This document shows, piece after piece, positions 11,207-23,452 of a stretch of 64,000 bases of DNA. The notes beneath the pieces were generated by a model. That model was not told the origin of the DNA. It was given only the letters and a program-made list of their open reading frames with translations, and did no database searches. Source of the DNA: Rhizophagus irregularis (lineage: Eukaryota > Glomeromycota > Glomeromycetes > Glomerales > Glomeraceae). Position 1 is the first letter of the stretch, and the number at the start of each line of letters is the position of its first letter. Location of the stretch: assembly GCF_026210795.1 (NCBI RefSeq), contig NC_089440.1, positions 2,666,001 through 2,730,000 on the forward strand, in the 5' to 3' direction. The position numbers were made by a program, and so were the translations under genes.

Positions 11207-14200
11207 TCATAGGTGGTTAATTATATCTTTCAGCTCAAGCAAATTTTCCATTTCTTTTCTTGAAAAATATTTATCTTTAAAAGTTTCTGGAATATTTGGA
11301 CACAATTTATGGAAATTTGGTAATAAATCACCTATGTTAAAAATATAAGTTATCTCTTCACCACGATACTCATTTCGAACATAATCTATTTGCTATAAAT
11401 AAATAAATAATGATGAGTTACTAAAATCAATTTTCTCTTAAATAAAAAGTTACAAGTAAAGTAGAAACATACCATATTAATAGAACCATTTATTTCAATT
11501 GAAGGTTGTACATATTCTCCATATAAATCTCCTGAAAGCTGATATTCAATCCAACCTAATCCCTTAAGTTTTAACACATCTTCATATTTTAACACATGTT
11601 CATAATGTTTTAGTTCAGAATCATTATACCGTTTAGAATACTATAATAAATCCATATATTAATTCAAAATAACATTTTTAATAGCGAAAAAAGAGATTTT
11701 AGCAATTAATAAAACTTACAATTATAAATTTTATAAAGCAATCTTTATTTAGTATTTCTTTAACATTTATTTTCCAAATAATATAATGCCTATCAAAATT
11801 TAGCATGGGAAAATTCAAATAAAGCTCTTCATTTTTTGAACTTATTATCTTTTCTGATAAACTAAGAAATTCAAAGTTAAAACATTTATCACAATTTTTG
11901 AAAATTTTAAAATACATAATAAATACATCCACTTACTTATTTATATCATTTTCTTGAAGTTGATGAAGTTTGCTATTTAAATTTACCAGATTTGATATAA
12001 AATAAACTCGTAGTTCTAAAATAATTTATTATAAATAATCAATAAGATTAATTATTAAATATTATAAGAAGTTAACAAATTAAACATTCTCTTACTTTTA
12101 TACATGTATTTACTAAATTCATTAACAATTCCAAATTCAGAGAGATCATTATTGTTATTATTAACATTTAAATATAACCAAAAATCTGTGTATTCTCGTA
12201 ATAAATAAATATATGAAATATAGTATCGAATCATTCTATAATGATAACAAATTTTATCATACAACAAGTTCAAGTCTAACATTGCTTCATGATACATTTT
12301 TAATTCTACATATACTTTGCATCTAACTAAAATTAGTAATTCACTATCTTCAATATTAGAAATTTGATTAATTTTTGTTAATATATTATTTAATTCTGTA
12401 GAATTATTTCTATTCAGTAAACATTCCAGATGAAATAATTGAGTTTTTGCTAATTTATCATTAAAATCGTATAATTCATTACACTTTTTAAATACCATTA
12501 TAGCATTATCAATATCTTTTTTTGTATAATAAATTAGATACTTGAGATAATATGCTAAACTATTTAATGGATCTAATTGTATAACTTTATCAAGATCTAA
12601 TAAAACATTATTGTAATCTTGAAGAGTATAATATGCAATAGCTCTCTTATATAAATTATGAGCATTTTCTGGATCAATAATATTTGCTTTTGTAAAATAT
12701 GATATAGCTTTGCTATATTGTCCTATATTACATAAAATTTCTCCATAATAACATAAAATTAAAGAATCATCCTTATTGATATTCAGCAGTTTATCTAACA
12801 TTTCTAAAGCTTCTAAATAATACTTCCATTTTTCATAGTTATAAGCACTATTCTTAAGACATAAATAATTATCTGGATGATTATTTAATGCAAAATTATA
12901 ATTACTATTTGCACTCTTATGCTCTTCATTAAATAAGTAACTATTTCCAAGTATTATATATAAGTTATTTATTTTAGCTTTATAATCTATTGATTTTGTT
13001 AAATTATTTATTGCTTCTTTATATTTGTTTTGCCAAAAAAATATTTCTCCACAAATTAAATAAGCAATTGGTTCTTTTGGTTTTAAATTAATGGCTTCTT
13101 TCAAATAGAAGTGTGCTTGTTCATAATTTTTAAGACATCTATAAATATAACCTAAAATGCATCTTAAAGAATAACTTTTAGGAAAAAAATTTAAAAATTC
13201 TTTACATAATGATTCAGCTTTTTCATAGTGTTTTTCATTTATTTCTTTTATAATATTTTGATATGTTGGATATTGTTTTTTTGAAAATTTTGGAAGTATT
13301 GATGATAATGATATATTTGAATTTAATTTAATAATTGAACTTATAGATTTCTTCTTTTTAGTTAATATAAGATCAGCTTCTGAATTATCTGAATCATCAC
13401 TATCATATATTTGATCTGAATTGTCTGATTTAATTGGAGGTATAATATGTTCAGATTCAGAAAATTTAGTATATAAATTTTTATAAATAGAATTTTGTGG
13501 TAAATATCTGATATCATTTTCTTCAATTTTTTCTCGACATTGAGGACAAATTTTTTGTTTTAATAATTTTAAATTATTTAATGATAATATATGTTGACAT
13601 TTTAAAATACATAATTGATCCTCTGGTTCACTACTAATTGGACAAGTCATTTCATTTGCTATAATATCTATAACATTAGAATTTGTTTGTTCTCTCTTTA
13701 AATATGAATTTTTATTTAAACTTTTTCCTTTTCCTTTTCCTTTCTTTTCTTTTCCAATATTTTCACTTGAAATTTTTAAATCTTCAAGATATTTTTCTTT
13801 AATAAATAATAATAAATTTTGAAATTTTTCTGAAAAATCTGATGATTTGTTTTCATTTAATTCTTTTATATATTGATCAAAATCATCCTCAATCATTGAA
13901 AACATTTTACTATCAATATTATGTAAATGTAATAAAATTTCAACTGCTTTAAATTGAATGAAACTACTTGGAGCTTTATTAAGTGATTCAATTGCTAAAT
14001 AATAACAAAGACCATATGTAGAAGTTTGAGTAGATTTTTGAATAAGGGTTTGTGCAAGATCCAATATTCCAAACCATAAGGTATGTGGTAATGCAATAGG
14101 TTCATTTCCAGCGAGATCATTTAAGAAACTTCCAGTGTTTTTTAAAGCCTTAGTAACTTTATTTGATACTTCATCAAATTTTGTTTGAGAATCTAAAATA

Positions 14201-15246
14201 GATTTATTCGTTACATCAATCCATTCTCTTTCCAAAAAGCTCCAAAGATGTTCCATTAATACCAATTCACAGAATTTTTTACTAATTATCGTTTCAGTAC
14301 CTTCAGACCAAGTAAAAAGATTATGTTGAATCATCAACATAATTCTCCAATCTACATAATAATTTGCTACAGGATATTTAAAACTTAAGCATTTACGTAT
14401 TTGAGTAAGCATTGATAAGATTGAACAATTATCATTTGGAAGATCGACTCCTGTTGCTGATAAAACTCCTGGGGTAATATTCAATGCAGCTTTAAGTAAT
14501 TCTTTAGTTCTTCGTATAATTTCTTGAATCCAAGTTTCATCATCACGCAAACTATGTAATGTATCTCGTAAGTGGATTAACAAGAAGTCAATGTTATAAT
14601 TACGCTTTTTGGTGATAATTTGATCATCTTGATTATTGCTTTGTTGATTTAATTGGATAAAATTTGATCTAAAATTATTATCAAGTCCTATTTCAATAAC
14701 TTGTGTTGTTTTACGATGAATTTCTGCAAATTTTGATAAAGAATTATAAACTTTATCTCGAAGTTCTTTACTAAGTACTATTGGCGAAAAGCATATCCGT
14801 TCTAAGACTGTTACCCAAGTTCTCAAATGTAACTCCAATATAGCCACACTTTGTTTTGCATAAAAATCGAATGGGGTCGGATCCGTCAAGGCAACTAAAG
14901 TGTCTCGAAGAATTCGAGGTGAAAATTCATTTTGTAAATTTTCAAAAAGTAATTTTAATGCAGATAAATATTTTATGTCAGTCAATTCTTTAACAAGTTC
15001 TTTTGCCTTTTCATCGGGAGTTGTAAATCCATCCTCTTCTAATTTTAAAAGAATACTATTGTTGAAGAAGTTTTCATGCGAAGCCGTTTTATATGAAAAA
15101 ACAGAGTTGTGAATTTCTGGAATAGTATTACTAGAAGAACTTCCGCTCTACATATTTATAAAATTATTATAAACCCAATTTTTAATTAATTAAAATATTT
15201 AATATTACTTAAAATTATAATTCACCTGACTTGAACTTCCTTCCAT
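11207..15246 (-). CDS. RING-finger/TPR-repeat protein, copy 2 (six exons)
   Basis: Paralogue of 1916-5994 with the same structure: exons 15246-15226, 15147-12096, 12015-11937, 11861-11720, 11640-11473 and 11392-11207, giving 1215 residues with consistent phases. The RING-like motif (CPIS, C-x-H, CPQCR) and TPR array are intact. Differences from copy 1 include a shorter exon 4 (12 nt fewer) and replacement of a short repeated Tyr-Gly-Asn-Ile stretch in the TPR region (about 12820 here, 3560 in copy 1). No internal stop was found, so both copies may be expressed. Splice donors at exons 2 and 3 end in A instead of G but keep GTAAG. The function is inferred as a ubiquitin-ligase or adaptor type. 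Confidence 0.85.
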
Positions 15247-15763
15247 ATTTTTTTTTTTGTTTGCAAAAAAATTAAACCTCTAACGGCGTAAGATTTTTAG
15301 GAATAATATTTTCGTATAAATATAAGTTTGTACAACTGCAAGTTGGCGTAAATTTACATTTTTTTTTAAAAAAAAAAATAGTAACGCGGGCGTAAATTTA
15401 CATTGTAACAAGCGTCCATTCAAAATGAACTTATTTAGTATGATTTGTGCAACCGCAACCAAACAGTTGCACATCATTATTCAATGATATCATTACTAAT
15501 ATTGTGGCGTAGTATCAAAATGTGATGGAATAAAATTTGTAAGTCTAACATACGTTTCATGTATTATATTTAAAATTTCATTAAAAAATTATTTCTTCTA
15601 ATCTTTGGTATAGAAAAAATTGTTTACTATTTTTTTTTAATTAATGTAATTAATGTGAAACACTATTAATAAACCTCGTCGATCTACAGGATCGGCCTAA
15701 ATTTTAACAAATAAAACGTGACAACCCTGTATTACGTGATCATCTTAAATACAGGTTGATCAA
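15247..15763 (-). promoter_or_regulatory. Duplicated upstream region of RING/TPR copy 2
   Basis: Matches 5995-6493 with a few indels. It contains the Tn-An tract at about 15358-15380. The ORF reading across 15280-15477 lies wholly in this duplicated non-coding stretch and is not credible. The promoter role is by position. Confidence 0.4.
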
Positions 15764-16081
15764 AAAAATTGGTGATTAATAAGTGTGATTTCAATTTTGT
15801 CTAAGTAAAAAAAGATTTTTTTTTAAAAAAAAAGTCTTATGATAACGACTTAACGTATTACAGTTGCACAGCAGCGATTGACAATCATTTTAATTTAGGC
15901 CAGGCGTTCAAGAAATCAGCTGATGATCACCGAAACCATTTAATTTTGTTACACATTACACAAATAAAATAAGATTACACAATGTGCGTCCCGAAAAAAA
16001 AAAAACTTCGGTATTTATTACACAAAAAGTACAATGACGATAGAACTTTTTTTAAAATCCTTTATTACTTTATACACCAAT

Positions 16082-16102
16082 ATTTTTTTTTTTAAAAAAA
16101 AA
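16082..16102 (+). promoter_or_regulatory. T-run/A-run tract abutting an F-box start codon
   Basis: A run of about eleven T followed by about ten A ends directly at the ATG of the F-box gene. The same arrangement precedes the F-box gene at 60881, and similar tracts lie upstream of both RING/TPR genes. It could be a nucleosome-excluding or initiator-associated element; this is inference. Confidence 0.4.
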
Positions 16103-17536
16103 ATGGCTTGTCAACTTCCAACTGAATGTTTGAATGAAATTCTTGAATATTTAGAAGAAGATAAACTCACTTTACATTCATGTTTGCTAGTTAATCGACT
16201 TTGGTGTAAAATAGCTATTAGAATTTTATGGAGAAATATTTGGAATTTTAAAAATTCTTATCAACCACGTTCATTAAGGATGTCATTATCAATTCTTAGT
16301 ACATTAATTGCAAATCTTCCTAATGAATCAAAAAATCTCTTATATGAAAATAAAATTTTCATTTCAACACCTACATTGAATTCATCATCATTATTTAATT
16401 ATGCAGAATTTTGTAAAGTACTTTCAATTAATAAAATTGTTTCAATAATTAAAGTTGTTATAAATGATAGATATGGTTTAGTTGTGAATGAAATTATTAA
16501 AATGTTTACAAACGAAATTACTTCTTTAGAAAAATTTACTTATTATTATGAGCATTATTCTCATTCCAAGATTTTTATTCCTTATTTTCCTGGAGCGAAA
16601 GATCTTTCAGTATTATGTTGTAGTTCAAATATTCCTTCAAATTTTTTCTTTAAATTATCACAAATAAGTCATAATTTACAAACAATTTCTATATTATTTG
16701 AAGATAATATATCAAATGGATTAAAAGAATTAATTTTTTCACAAAATAAATTAAAAAATTTAACTTTATCAACTTATGATAGGATTAATTGGGAAATTAT
16801 TATACCTGCTGTAATAAAACATTCTCAAACTATAACAAAATTACAACTTTATAGTGATGATAATGGTTTACCATTTTCATTTGTTAATTCATTCACAAAT
16901 TTACAAAAATTTATATTTTCATTTATTGATGGAGTAATTTTTGAAGATTTTAAAAAATTACAATATGCTAATTTCCCTAAATTAGAAATTTTAAAAATTC
17001 CTTATCAATGTCCAAAATCTGAGTATATAATTAAATTTTTAGAAAATAATGGAAAGAATCTTAAAATGTTTTATGTGGGTGAAAAGAATAAAGCTTTAAG
17101 TTCATCCATTGCTAAATTTTGTCCAAATATTAGAAAACTTTTTATTATATTTAATAATGATGAAATAGATATTTTAAAAACTATATTTATTAATTGTAAA
17201 TATTTAGAAAGTATTAAAATTTGGTGTGGAAATGGGTTTTTAATTAAAAAGGAAGTATTGGAAACTGTTGTAAATCATTCACCAAGTAATTTTCATGAAT
17301 TAAAAATGTTCTGTAGTTCAAGTTCTGATGTTTCTCCAGAAGATTGGGAATCATTTTTTATAGGATGGAAAAATAGAATTCCAAAGAAATTACTTTCTTT
17401 AACATTTATTGATTATATTGAAAATAATGAAAATTTGGAAATTTTGAAAAAATATAAAAATCTTGGTATTATTAAATTTTGGACTAAAGGGTTTGAAGAA
17501 GAGGAAATGGATGAAGAATCAGATTATTATCAATAA
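16103..17536 (+). CDS. F-box protein
   Basis: A single-exon gene of 477 residues. The reading frame is open from 16034, but the ATG at 16103 is preferred: it directly follows the T-run/A-run tract and gives the family's usual start, a short Met-Ala-x-x-Leu-Pro lead into the F-box. Residues about 4-45 form the F-box (LPTECLNEILEYL, then CLLVNRLWC and ILWRNIW), the segment that would bind Skp1 in an SCF ubiquitin ligase. The remainder is a leucine-rich, LRR-like solenoid typical of this expanded fungal family and would select substrates. The C-terminus is acidic (EEEEMDEESDYY). No intron, frameshift or stop was found. A paralogue lies at 60881-62386. Confidence 0.9.
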   Translation: MACQLPTECLNEILEYLEEDKLTLHSCLLVNRLWCKIAIRILWRNIWNFKNSYQPRSLRMSLSILSTLIANLPNESKNLLYENKIFISTPTLNSSSLFNYAEFCKVLSINKIVSIIKVVINDRYGLVVNEIIKMFTNEITSLEKFTYYYEHYSHSKIFIPYFPGAKDLSVLCCSSNIPSNFFFKLSQISHNLQTISILFEDNISNGLKELIFSQNKLKNLTLSTYDRINWEIIIPAVIKHSQTITKLQLYSDDNGLPFSFVNSFTNLQKFIFSFIDGVIFEDFKKLQYANFPKLEILKIPYQCPKSEYIIKFLENNGKNLKMFYVGEKNKALSSSIAKFCPNIRKLFIIFNNDEIDILKTIFINCKYLESIKIWCGNGFLIKKEVLETVVNHSPSNFHELKMFCSSSSDVSPEDWESFFIGWKNRIPKKLLSLTFIDYIENNENLEILKKYKNLGIIKFWTKGFEEEEMDEESDYYQ

Positions 17537-18104
17537 CTAGAGAATTATTTTTTTGGATTGAATTTAGTAATAAATTATATTATATGTATTATACAGTATG
17601 TTTTATTAGTTTTTAAATATTAACATTAAAACATAACAGGGAACTTTATTTATAAAACAATAAAATTTTATTATGATTACAAGTTTTGAAAAAAATTACT
17701 AACAATTGTAAATATGAAATTAATTTATTAAAATTTATCTTGCATTTTTTATATCAATACTCTATGACTGAAAAAGGTTTTCGTAATTATTGTACTACTT
17801 CGTTTAACTTAAAATTTAATGACCGTATAATATGCTTTATGGAATATTTAAGTTAATTTGAACTTTATTTACGACTATTTTTTCAAAAAAAAAGCCTTTA
17901 ATGACAATTATATTGAAACGCAAAAATTATTGTACCACAAAAAATTGCTTAATGTGATGTTTTTTGAACAAAATTAAAATAAAAATTGAAATGATAACGA
18001 GGTAGGTTTGCAAATTATGTATAAAACGAAAATACCATTATTGATATAAGCTTTTGATTTAGCGGAGTTTAAAAAGAAATTAATAAAACCTATTTTTGTA
18101 TTTT
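17537..18104. other. Intergenic, AT-rich
   Basis: Downstream of the F-box gene. No coding frame, RNA gene or repeat with clear termini was recognised. Confidence 0.4.
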
Positions 18105-18412
18105 TTTTCAGAGTGATAATATGGAATTGATGCAGTTGAGAATATCATATAACTTACACACAATCTGATCTTGAAAAGAGAGTGGATATCTACATAAATG
18201 GTATATGGGCGGTATTTTAAGTAGTCGTTTTATTAAAATAGTAATTTTCGTTATTTTAACTGGCGTCTATCTGCAGAAGAAACGATGAAAATTATTTGGT
18301 ATGATACATTCAAATGATTACATAAAGTAATATTGTTTTCTAATTATTTAATGTTCACAATGATATTTTCTTTCAAATTTTTTAATTTAGAATCAACGAT
18401 CCTTCTGTTCCT
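18105..18412 (+). pseudogene. Relic of a lectin-domain (ConA/LamG-like) gene
   Basis: Matches the 3' half of the lectin-domain genes at 30178-42000. It includes the HITYTLSD...DIYINGVW region (about 18145-18215, degraded), the conserved third exon with NFRYFNWRLSAEE (about 18240-18298), and the start of the last exon (AATCAACGA..., about 18393). The 5' exons are gone and the frame is broken. Confidence 0.75.
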
Positions 18413-18982
18413 ATCAAAATTAAGAAAAGGGAAATAAATTTAGTAATAACAATGCAAGTAGTATATTTAATATATAGTTTAATAAATGTTTCAAATATGA
18501 TCAGGATACACGTAATTTTCTTATCTGTTATTATTAACTTTAAAAAAACTGTTCTTACAATTATTTTTTAAAATATATCCAATAAAAAAACATACATTAA
18601 AAGTTAATATTTACATTTTAATTGATAAATCGATTAAAATTTATACAACTTCAACTATAAAATAAATTATCCTCAAATATGAAAACATTCCAAGAGAATA
18701 TTTAAAGAATATCAGACTTTTAAAACTTTTTTATATCGAAATATTTCATATTCTATTTTTACGGAAAAATTATCATTCGTAAAAAACATTTTTATAATCA
18801 TTCATCATAAAAATAAGAAGTAAATACATTAAATACATTAAGGATATTTACGCATTAAATAATTTGTATCATCATTATTCAATTGGATTATATCCTTATA
18901 TCTCAATAGTTTCTACAAGTTAAATTTTACTGAAAATAAACACATCAACGAGACACTAATCATAGAAAAGCATTTATGGATT

Positions 18983-19095
18983 ACTTCACAACTTAAACTT
19001 GTGAAGTAAAACAATATTTTCTTCACAACTTTAACTTTGGGCGAAAATATTTTTTTTCTTCACAACTTAAACTTGGGGCGGAAATAATTTTTTTT
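18983..19095. repeat. Three-copy tandem repeat
   Basis: Three direct, imperfect copies of a unit of about 36-40 bp starting CTTCACAACTTAAACTT and ending in an A/T run begin near 18983, 19021 and 19061. No associated gene was seen. Confidence 0.6.
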
Positions 19096-19389
19096 TTACT
19101 CATACGTTCATAAATAATATCGATATTTGACTGTCTCAGAATCAGGAAAATATCATGATCATTTTTTCACAACACGCGTGGCCCATGATTTGAATGGCTT
19201 TTTTTTGGTAAAATGAAAATATTTTAGTTACCAAAAACCGTTACTCCATATAGTAACGTTGTAGTACTACCTTAAGTTAGCTATATATTGCAGTTCCAAT
19301 TTTGTATATTATTATCTAGATCGTTTACCTGATTATTCATTAAACCATTTTTTAAATTTTCTATTCTAATTCTTTTTTATATAATTTGG

Positions 19390-20110
19390 TTATTTTCTAA
19401 ATCTTTTTGATTATTATTATTATTAATTTTACTAAAATTATCATCATGCGAAATTATCTCCTCAATATCAGATTCTCTGCTTTTATCCTTTGATATGTTT
19501 TCTTTTGTCCAATTTACTGATTTCTCAAACTATATTACTTCGTCACATCTTGGTTTCCATATTTTATCGTAAATAAATGTCATGTATAGATCACCTATTT
19601 TTAGTAACTGCGTGTCCTCTATCTTACAATGTTTATATTTCCAAATCTTAAAGTTAATGATTCCACGCGTCACCTCGTACAATAAGCTTTCTAATGGAAA
19701 TAATCGTTTTTGTAATGCGTTCATCGTAGATTATTGAATATGTATTATTTTGTTTAATTATAATACCTGATATGCAAATTCAATTTTCGTGCCATATATT
19801 TTGTATTACTTTCTCATCACAAGTAACGTGAATAAATGATATATTATAATTACCTACGACATTACTAATGGCTTTCTCAGTACAAGTTCATTATAATAGT
19901 AGTGCTGTTCAAATTTCCTTATTAACAAACCGTTCGGCCTATAGAGCCATGGAATAATATACTTTTGAATTTTTTGAATGACGTTGTTATAGCTCTTAAA
20001 TTCTACAAATAAGACTATGCATATGTAAATTCTCATGATCATGTCCATGATCTATTAACTCTATTAACTCGTTACAATTGTAACATTCATTTGACATTTG
20101 GTTTATTCAT
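19390..20110 (-). pseudogene. Decayed coding region, possibly the 3' end of a non-LTR retrotransposon
   Basis: Several minus-strand stretches read as protein but are separated by stops and frame changes. They include a KKAISNV...ISFIHVTC segment (about 19880-19800), an IYDKIWKPRCDE segment (about 19585-19535) followed after a stop by a Lys/Ser/Asn-rich tail to about 19390. The WKPRC and KKA...ISFIHV patterns resemble, from memory of the group, the RNase H and C-terminal regions of LINE-type polymerases in these fungi. The identification is tentative; the decay is clear. Confidence 0.35.
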
Positions 20111-20362
20111 GCGCTCATTTATAATGTTGAGAACCGTTTTTTCTGATTCAGGAAACGGAGCCAATACATCATAGAATTTAATCTTTTTGTAAATTCGGGT
20201 AGGTCATGAATTTAATCAATGTTATCTCGTTACTATTCATTATAGAAATTTCATTTTTCATAAGTTATGCTATCAATCTATAGCAGTTCTCGTACATAAA
20301 ATAATGTGAGCGACGTATGTCGCTTGAAGCAATACTAGTTTGTATTTCTGAAGAAAATATTC

Positions 20363-20578
20363 TTAAGGTCGATAATATAATGGTAAATACCCGATTATTG
20401 ATTTTGCGTATTCCATATCACCAATCACATACCTGTCAAAATAAATTTTCGTACCATTGTAATCGATATGAGTAGTATCATCATTAGGGATTAACATCAT
20501 CACTTCCCCGTCAATTGTCTTCTCTTCTCCTTCAAAGACAACAAGGTCATTATCGTTCTTCATAAATATAAAATCCAT
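20363..20578 (-). pseudogene. Unrecognised coding-like fragment
   Basis: A 71-residue frame with protein-like composition (Asp-rich, ending YAKSIIGYLPLYYRP) in a region less AT-rich than its surroundings. No start context, partner exon or recognised domain was found. It may be part of the decayed material at 19390-20110 or of an unrelated gene. Confidence 0.25.
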
Positions 20579-20899
20579 TCCAAGAACTTGGACTTCAAAT
20601 CCCTCACTGCTTATTCAGTAATTTCGAAAGGGAAGCAAAACATATTGTAGCCTGTTGAATATAATAACTCTTTTTGCTATGATTTTATATAACGTTACAA
20701 TTTTGATCGAAAGACGGAGAATTCATGTGATGTACGTCAACGTCAAAAAATAAAGAAACGTCATTGGGCTAAGATCAAACTACAGATACATAACCTCTAA
20801 TCATGTGATACTTTGTCAAGGTCGATTATGTTATTGCTCTTGGCAAGAATTTCATAACTATAATGAATACGTACTGATTTCGATTTTCGATTTTAAATT

Positions 20900-21030
20900 C
20901 TTTGCACATGCCACCCTACAGAATTCCGTAGGGTGTCATATGTTTGATTAATAATGCTAATGTTAATAATAAATCGGTTTGCCCACATGACACATGATAT
21001 CCTACAGAATTCTGTGGGGTGTACATGATG
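20900..21030. repeat. Pair of near-palindromes around CCTACAGAATTC
   Basis: CCCTACAGAATTCCGTAGGG (about 20911-20930) is a near-perfect palindrome, and a second one, CCTACAGAATTCTGTGGGG, lies at about 21001-21019. The outer flanks CATGCCACC and GGTGTACATG are also roughly complementary, so the pair could be the two ends of a very small (about 130 bp) inverted-repeat element. No target duplication was identified. Confidence 0.4.
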
Positions 21031-21442
21031 TAAATTACGAAAAAAACCATTAATCTATTGTATCATAGCTTGTATAGCATCCCGTTAAATGTGAAATTTG
21101 AATGAACCATATACGGATCTCAATTTCTTAACAATAAATAAGCAGGTAATTTGATACTGCACCATCACCAAAACATCATATCTGATATGGACAAGTATTT
21201 ATTTATTACCGTATTTAAAAATATCTCAAGTATGAATATTCGTTATATTCATTGCATTGTTATTTCCGAAAAATTCTTTTTAACTCCTCTAATATGTCCA
21301 TTTACACCATAAGAGGATAATCAAAGAGTTCATAATCTATTCGTCCGGCATCTGATGGCTTATTTATTCGGCAAACTGAGAGACACACATCCGCAACTCC
21401 CGCTTGATGATGGGTCCTTTAGGAAGAAATCATTAAAAATGG

Positions 21443-21781
21443 CTAATAAGTCCAAAAAAACAATTGAAAATTTTCATACCATGAAGGAAACTGATATTGA
21501 CAATTGGTGATGGCCAAATTATTTCTGAATAAAAATAGTGTGTTTAACCCATTGAAGTTTACGCCACCGTTTCCTACAATATAATTTACAATAGCGGCTT
21601 GTGTCTGTCCAGGAACACCATTGCGGCAGTTTTTCACCGCGGTATCATTGAATCCATTAGCGTTCCATTGGATTAGGATAGCGGGGTCATCAACATTCAT
21701 ATGTTTCTCTGCTTTGAGAATCAATTTAGCGGTATTTTCATCTCGTAAAAAAACTGGAAGAGCTAATGGCGCTAAAGACAT
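21443..21781 (-). pseudogene. Unrecognised 112-residue ORF, possibly a gene fragment
   Basis: The frame begins with a plausible ATG at 21781 and encodes a protein-like sequence with motifs such as VDDPAILIQWNANGFND and GQTQAAIVNYIVGNGG. Its codon composition is less AT-rich than intergenic DNA. The last residues (after about 21480) look non-coding, so a splice or truncation may occur there. No family was recognised. Confidence 0.3.
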
Positions 21782-22082
21782 AAAAAGCCATTTAATTAGT
21801 TCTTTTATATACGGAAATATCAGTTGTGGCTTTACTTACCAACCCCTATTCTTTCTGCAAGTTTTTCAACCTTTGTTCTTTTTCTAATCAACGCTCTAAT
21901 AATTTGTTTTGGATTCATATATATAATTTTTTCGTGATTATAAAGAAATTTAAGTTTGCAAGAGAACATTTAGAAAGTTTAAATAGGGATAAAAAAATCA
22001 ATATAATAATAATGGTGTTAGTTAAAAATGCAACTTTTAATTAATCATAAACTCCTAATGATTTCTTTAAGGCCCGCAGTAA

Positions 22083-22839
22083 TGTGAGTCTAGTGTTTCG
22101 ATCCGTATTCGGGTCCAACCGGTTGAACCCGGATAATTTTATTTTTCGGATATCCGGATAATCGCGGTTTTTACCCGGATAAATATCCGGTTAAAAAATA
22201 TCCGGTTTTGACCCGGAATCCGGATAATGAAAATAAAAAAAAGTTTTTCTTAAATGTTTAAATTAGTTTTCTTTCTAAATTTTTATTCAGTGAAGGATTG
22301 AAATCAATTCCCAAAATAAGAATTGATTTTTAGAGTCAATCAATCGTGATTATTATTCATTTCTTAAGTTTCAATTCTAAAATTCGGTTTATTATTTTGA
22401 CTTATTGATATTAAGCCATTTTGTGCACTAAAAGCATGCAACAATCTTGATGATCACGGACAAAAAAAAAGTTCACATTTTCTAAAAAATTTCGGAAAAT
22501 CAAACCTACAGCATAATTTGGGCAAAATTCATAGTGCCGGCCGAAATTAGAGTTTCTAACCTTAATTTAAGATCTACGATTTAATTAAATAAACGCCACC
22601 AATTTAATCAAATTTGTTACTATGGAACTTAATTAAACTTATACCATGAATTTTATTTAATATATGCCATGAATTTCCCAATCTATAAAAAAAATTAATA
22701 TTAATTCTATCCGGATTTCGGTTTCTATCCGGATATATCCGGATTTTTATCCGAGGCGGATAATCCGGATAAAAACCGGATAATTTTTTTAATTTATCCG
22801 GGTAACGGTTTCTACCCGGATCGAAACACTATGTGAGTC
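22083..22839. mobile_element. Non-autonomous hAT-type element with 8-bp target duplication
   Basis: The element body is 22091-22831 (741 bp). Both ends carry a perfect 15-bp inverted repeat, TAGTGTTTCGATCCG read inward. It is bounded by identical 8-bp direct repeats TGTGAGTC at 22083-22090 and 22832-22839. Subterminal regions hold many copies of an ATCCGGATA-like motif in both orientations, as is usual for transposase-binding zones of hAT elements. A TAGTG terminus plus an 8-bp duplication fits the hAT superfamily. No transposase frame lies inside, so it is non-autonomous. Confidence 0.88.
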
Positions 22840-23187
22840 GTGAGAATGTGACACAGGATATGCTGGAACTTTCGGTAAAGTACATGACGAAAGCGGTGCG
22901 AATATTCAATCATGTGGTTATCATTAATTAAGTCTATAGCGAATTTTGATATAACAAATTTTACAATTTTTTTTTTAAATTAATGAGTTAAGAAAAAAGC
23001 TTGCCAATTTATAAAAACAGAACGACTTGAAACTTCGGAATCAAGAGACCATTGACTAGTGGTTCGGAGCGGAGATAATTTTCCCAAACAATTGAGAAAA
23101 AAGTTGAAATAATGCTTTGTTGCAACACTGGGTCCTCTGTATAAGTTAATATTTACGTCAAAACCATATGTTATGAAAGGCTGAGGA
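22840..23187. other. Intergenic, no gene recognised
   Basis: The sequence between the hAT element and the decayed gene island contains a 71-residue minus-strand frame with no recognisable feature. Nothing else was seen. Confidence 0.35.
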
Positions 23188-23399
23188 CTTCGCAATTCCG
23201 AGATCTACAGCCGTAAAGCTACTTTGAGTCTTGCAGAGGTGATCGCTAAACTAAAAGAAATCAAAATTCCGTTAGCATGTGCTTTCAAAGTTTTCTTGGC
23301 ATCACACGACAATGTTAATAATGCTCTTTATATTTTTCAGCAAGATATAAAGCATGTAGGGGCCCGTGGAAGTTCACTCAACTTTCCCGTCACGTTCTA
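23188..23399 (+). pseudogene. Unrecognised coding fragment upstream of the U-box relic
   Basis: A plus-strand frame without a start codon runs from about 23188 to a stop at 23397-23399. It encodes about 70 residues of protein-like sequence (for example SLAEVIAKLKEIKIP, then FLASHDNVNNALYIFQQD). Base composition is markedly more GC-rich than the intergenic DNA. It could be an exon or remnant of the gene represented by the next feature. No domain was recognised. Confidence 0.35.
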
Positions 23400-23452
23400 A
23401 GTACGAAGCAACGAATTAAAATTATGGCGAATAACTAAGAAAAAAGGCAAAT

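Noticed and set aside
15280-15477. 65-residue minus-strand ORF upstream of RING/TPR copy 2
   Set aside because: Lies in the duplicated non-coding upstream region; the counterpart in the first unit is not open.
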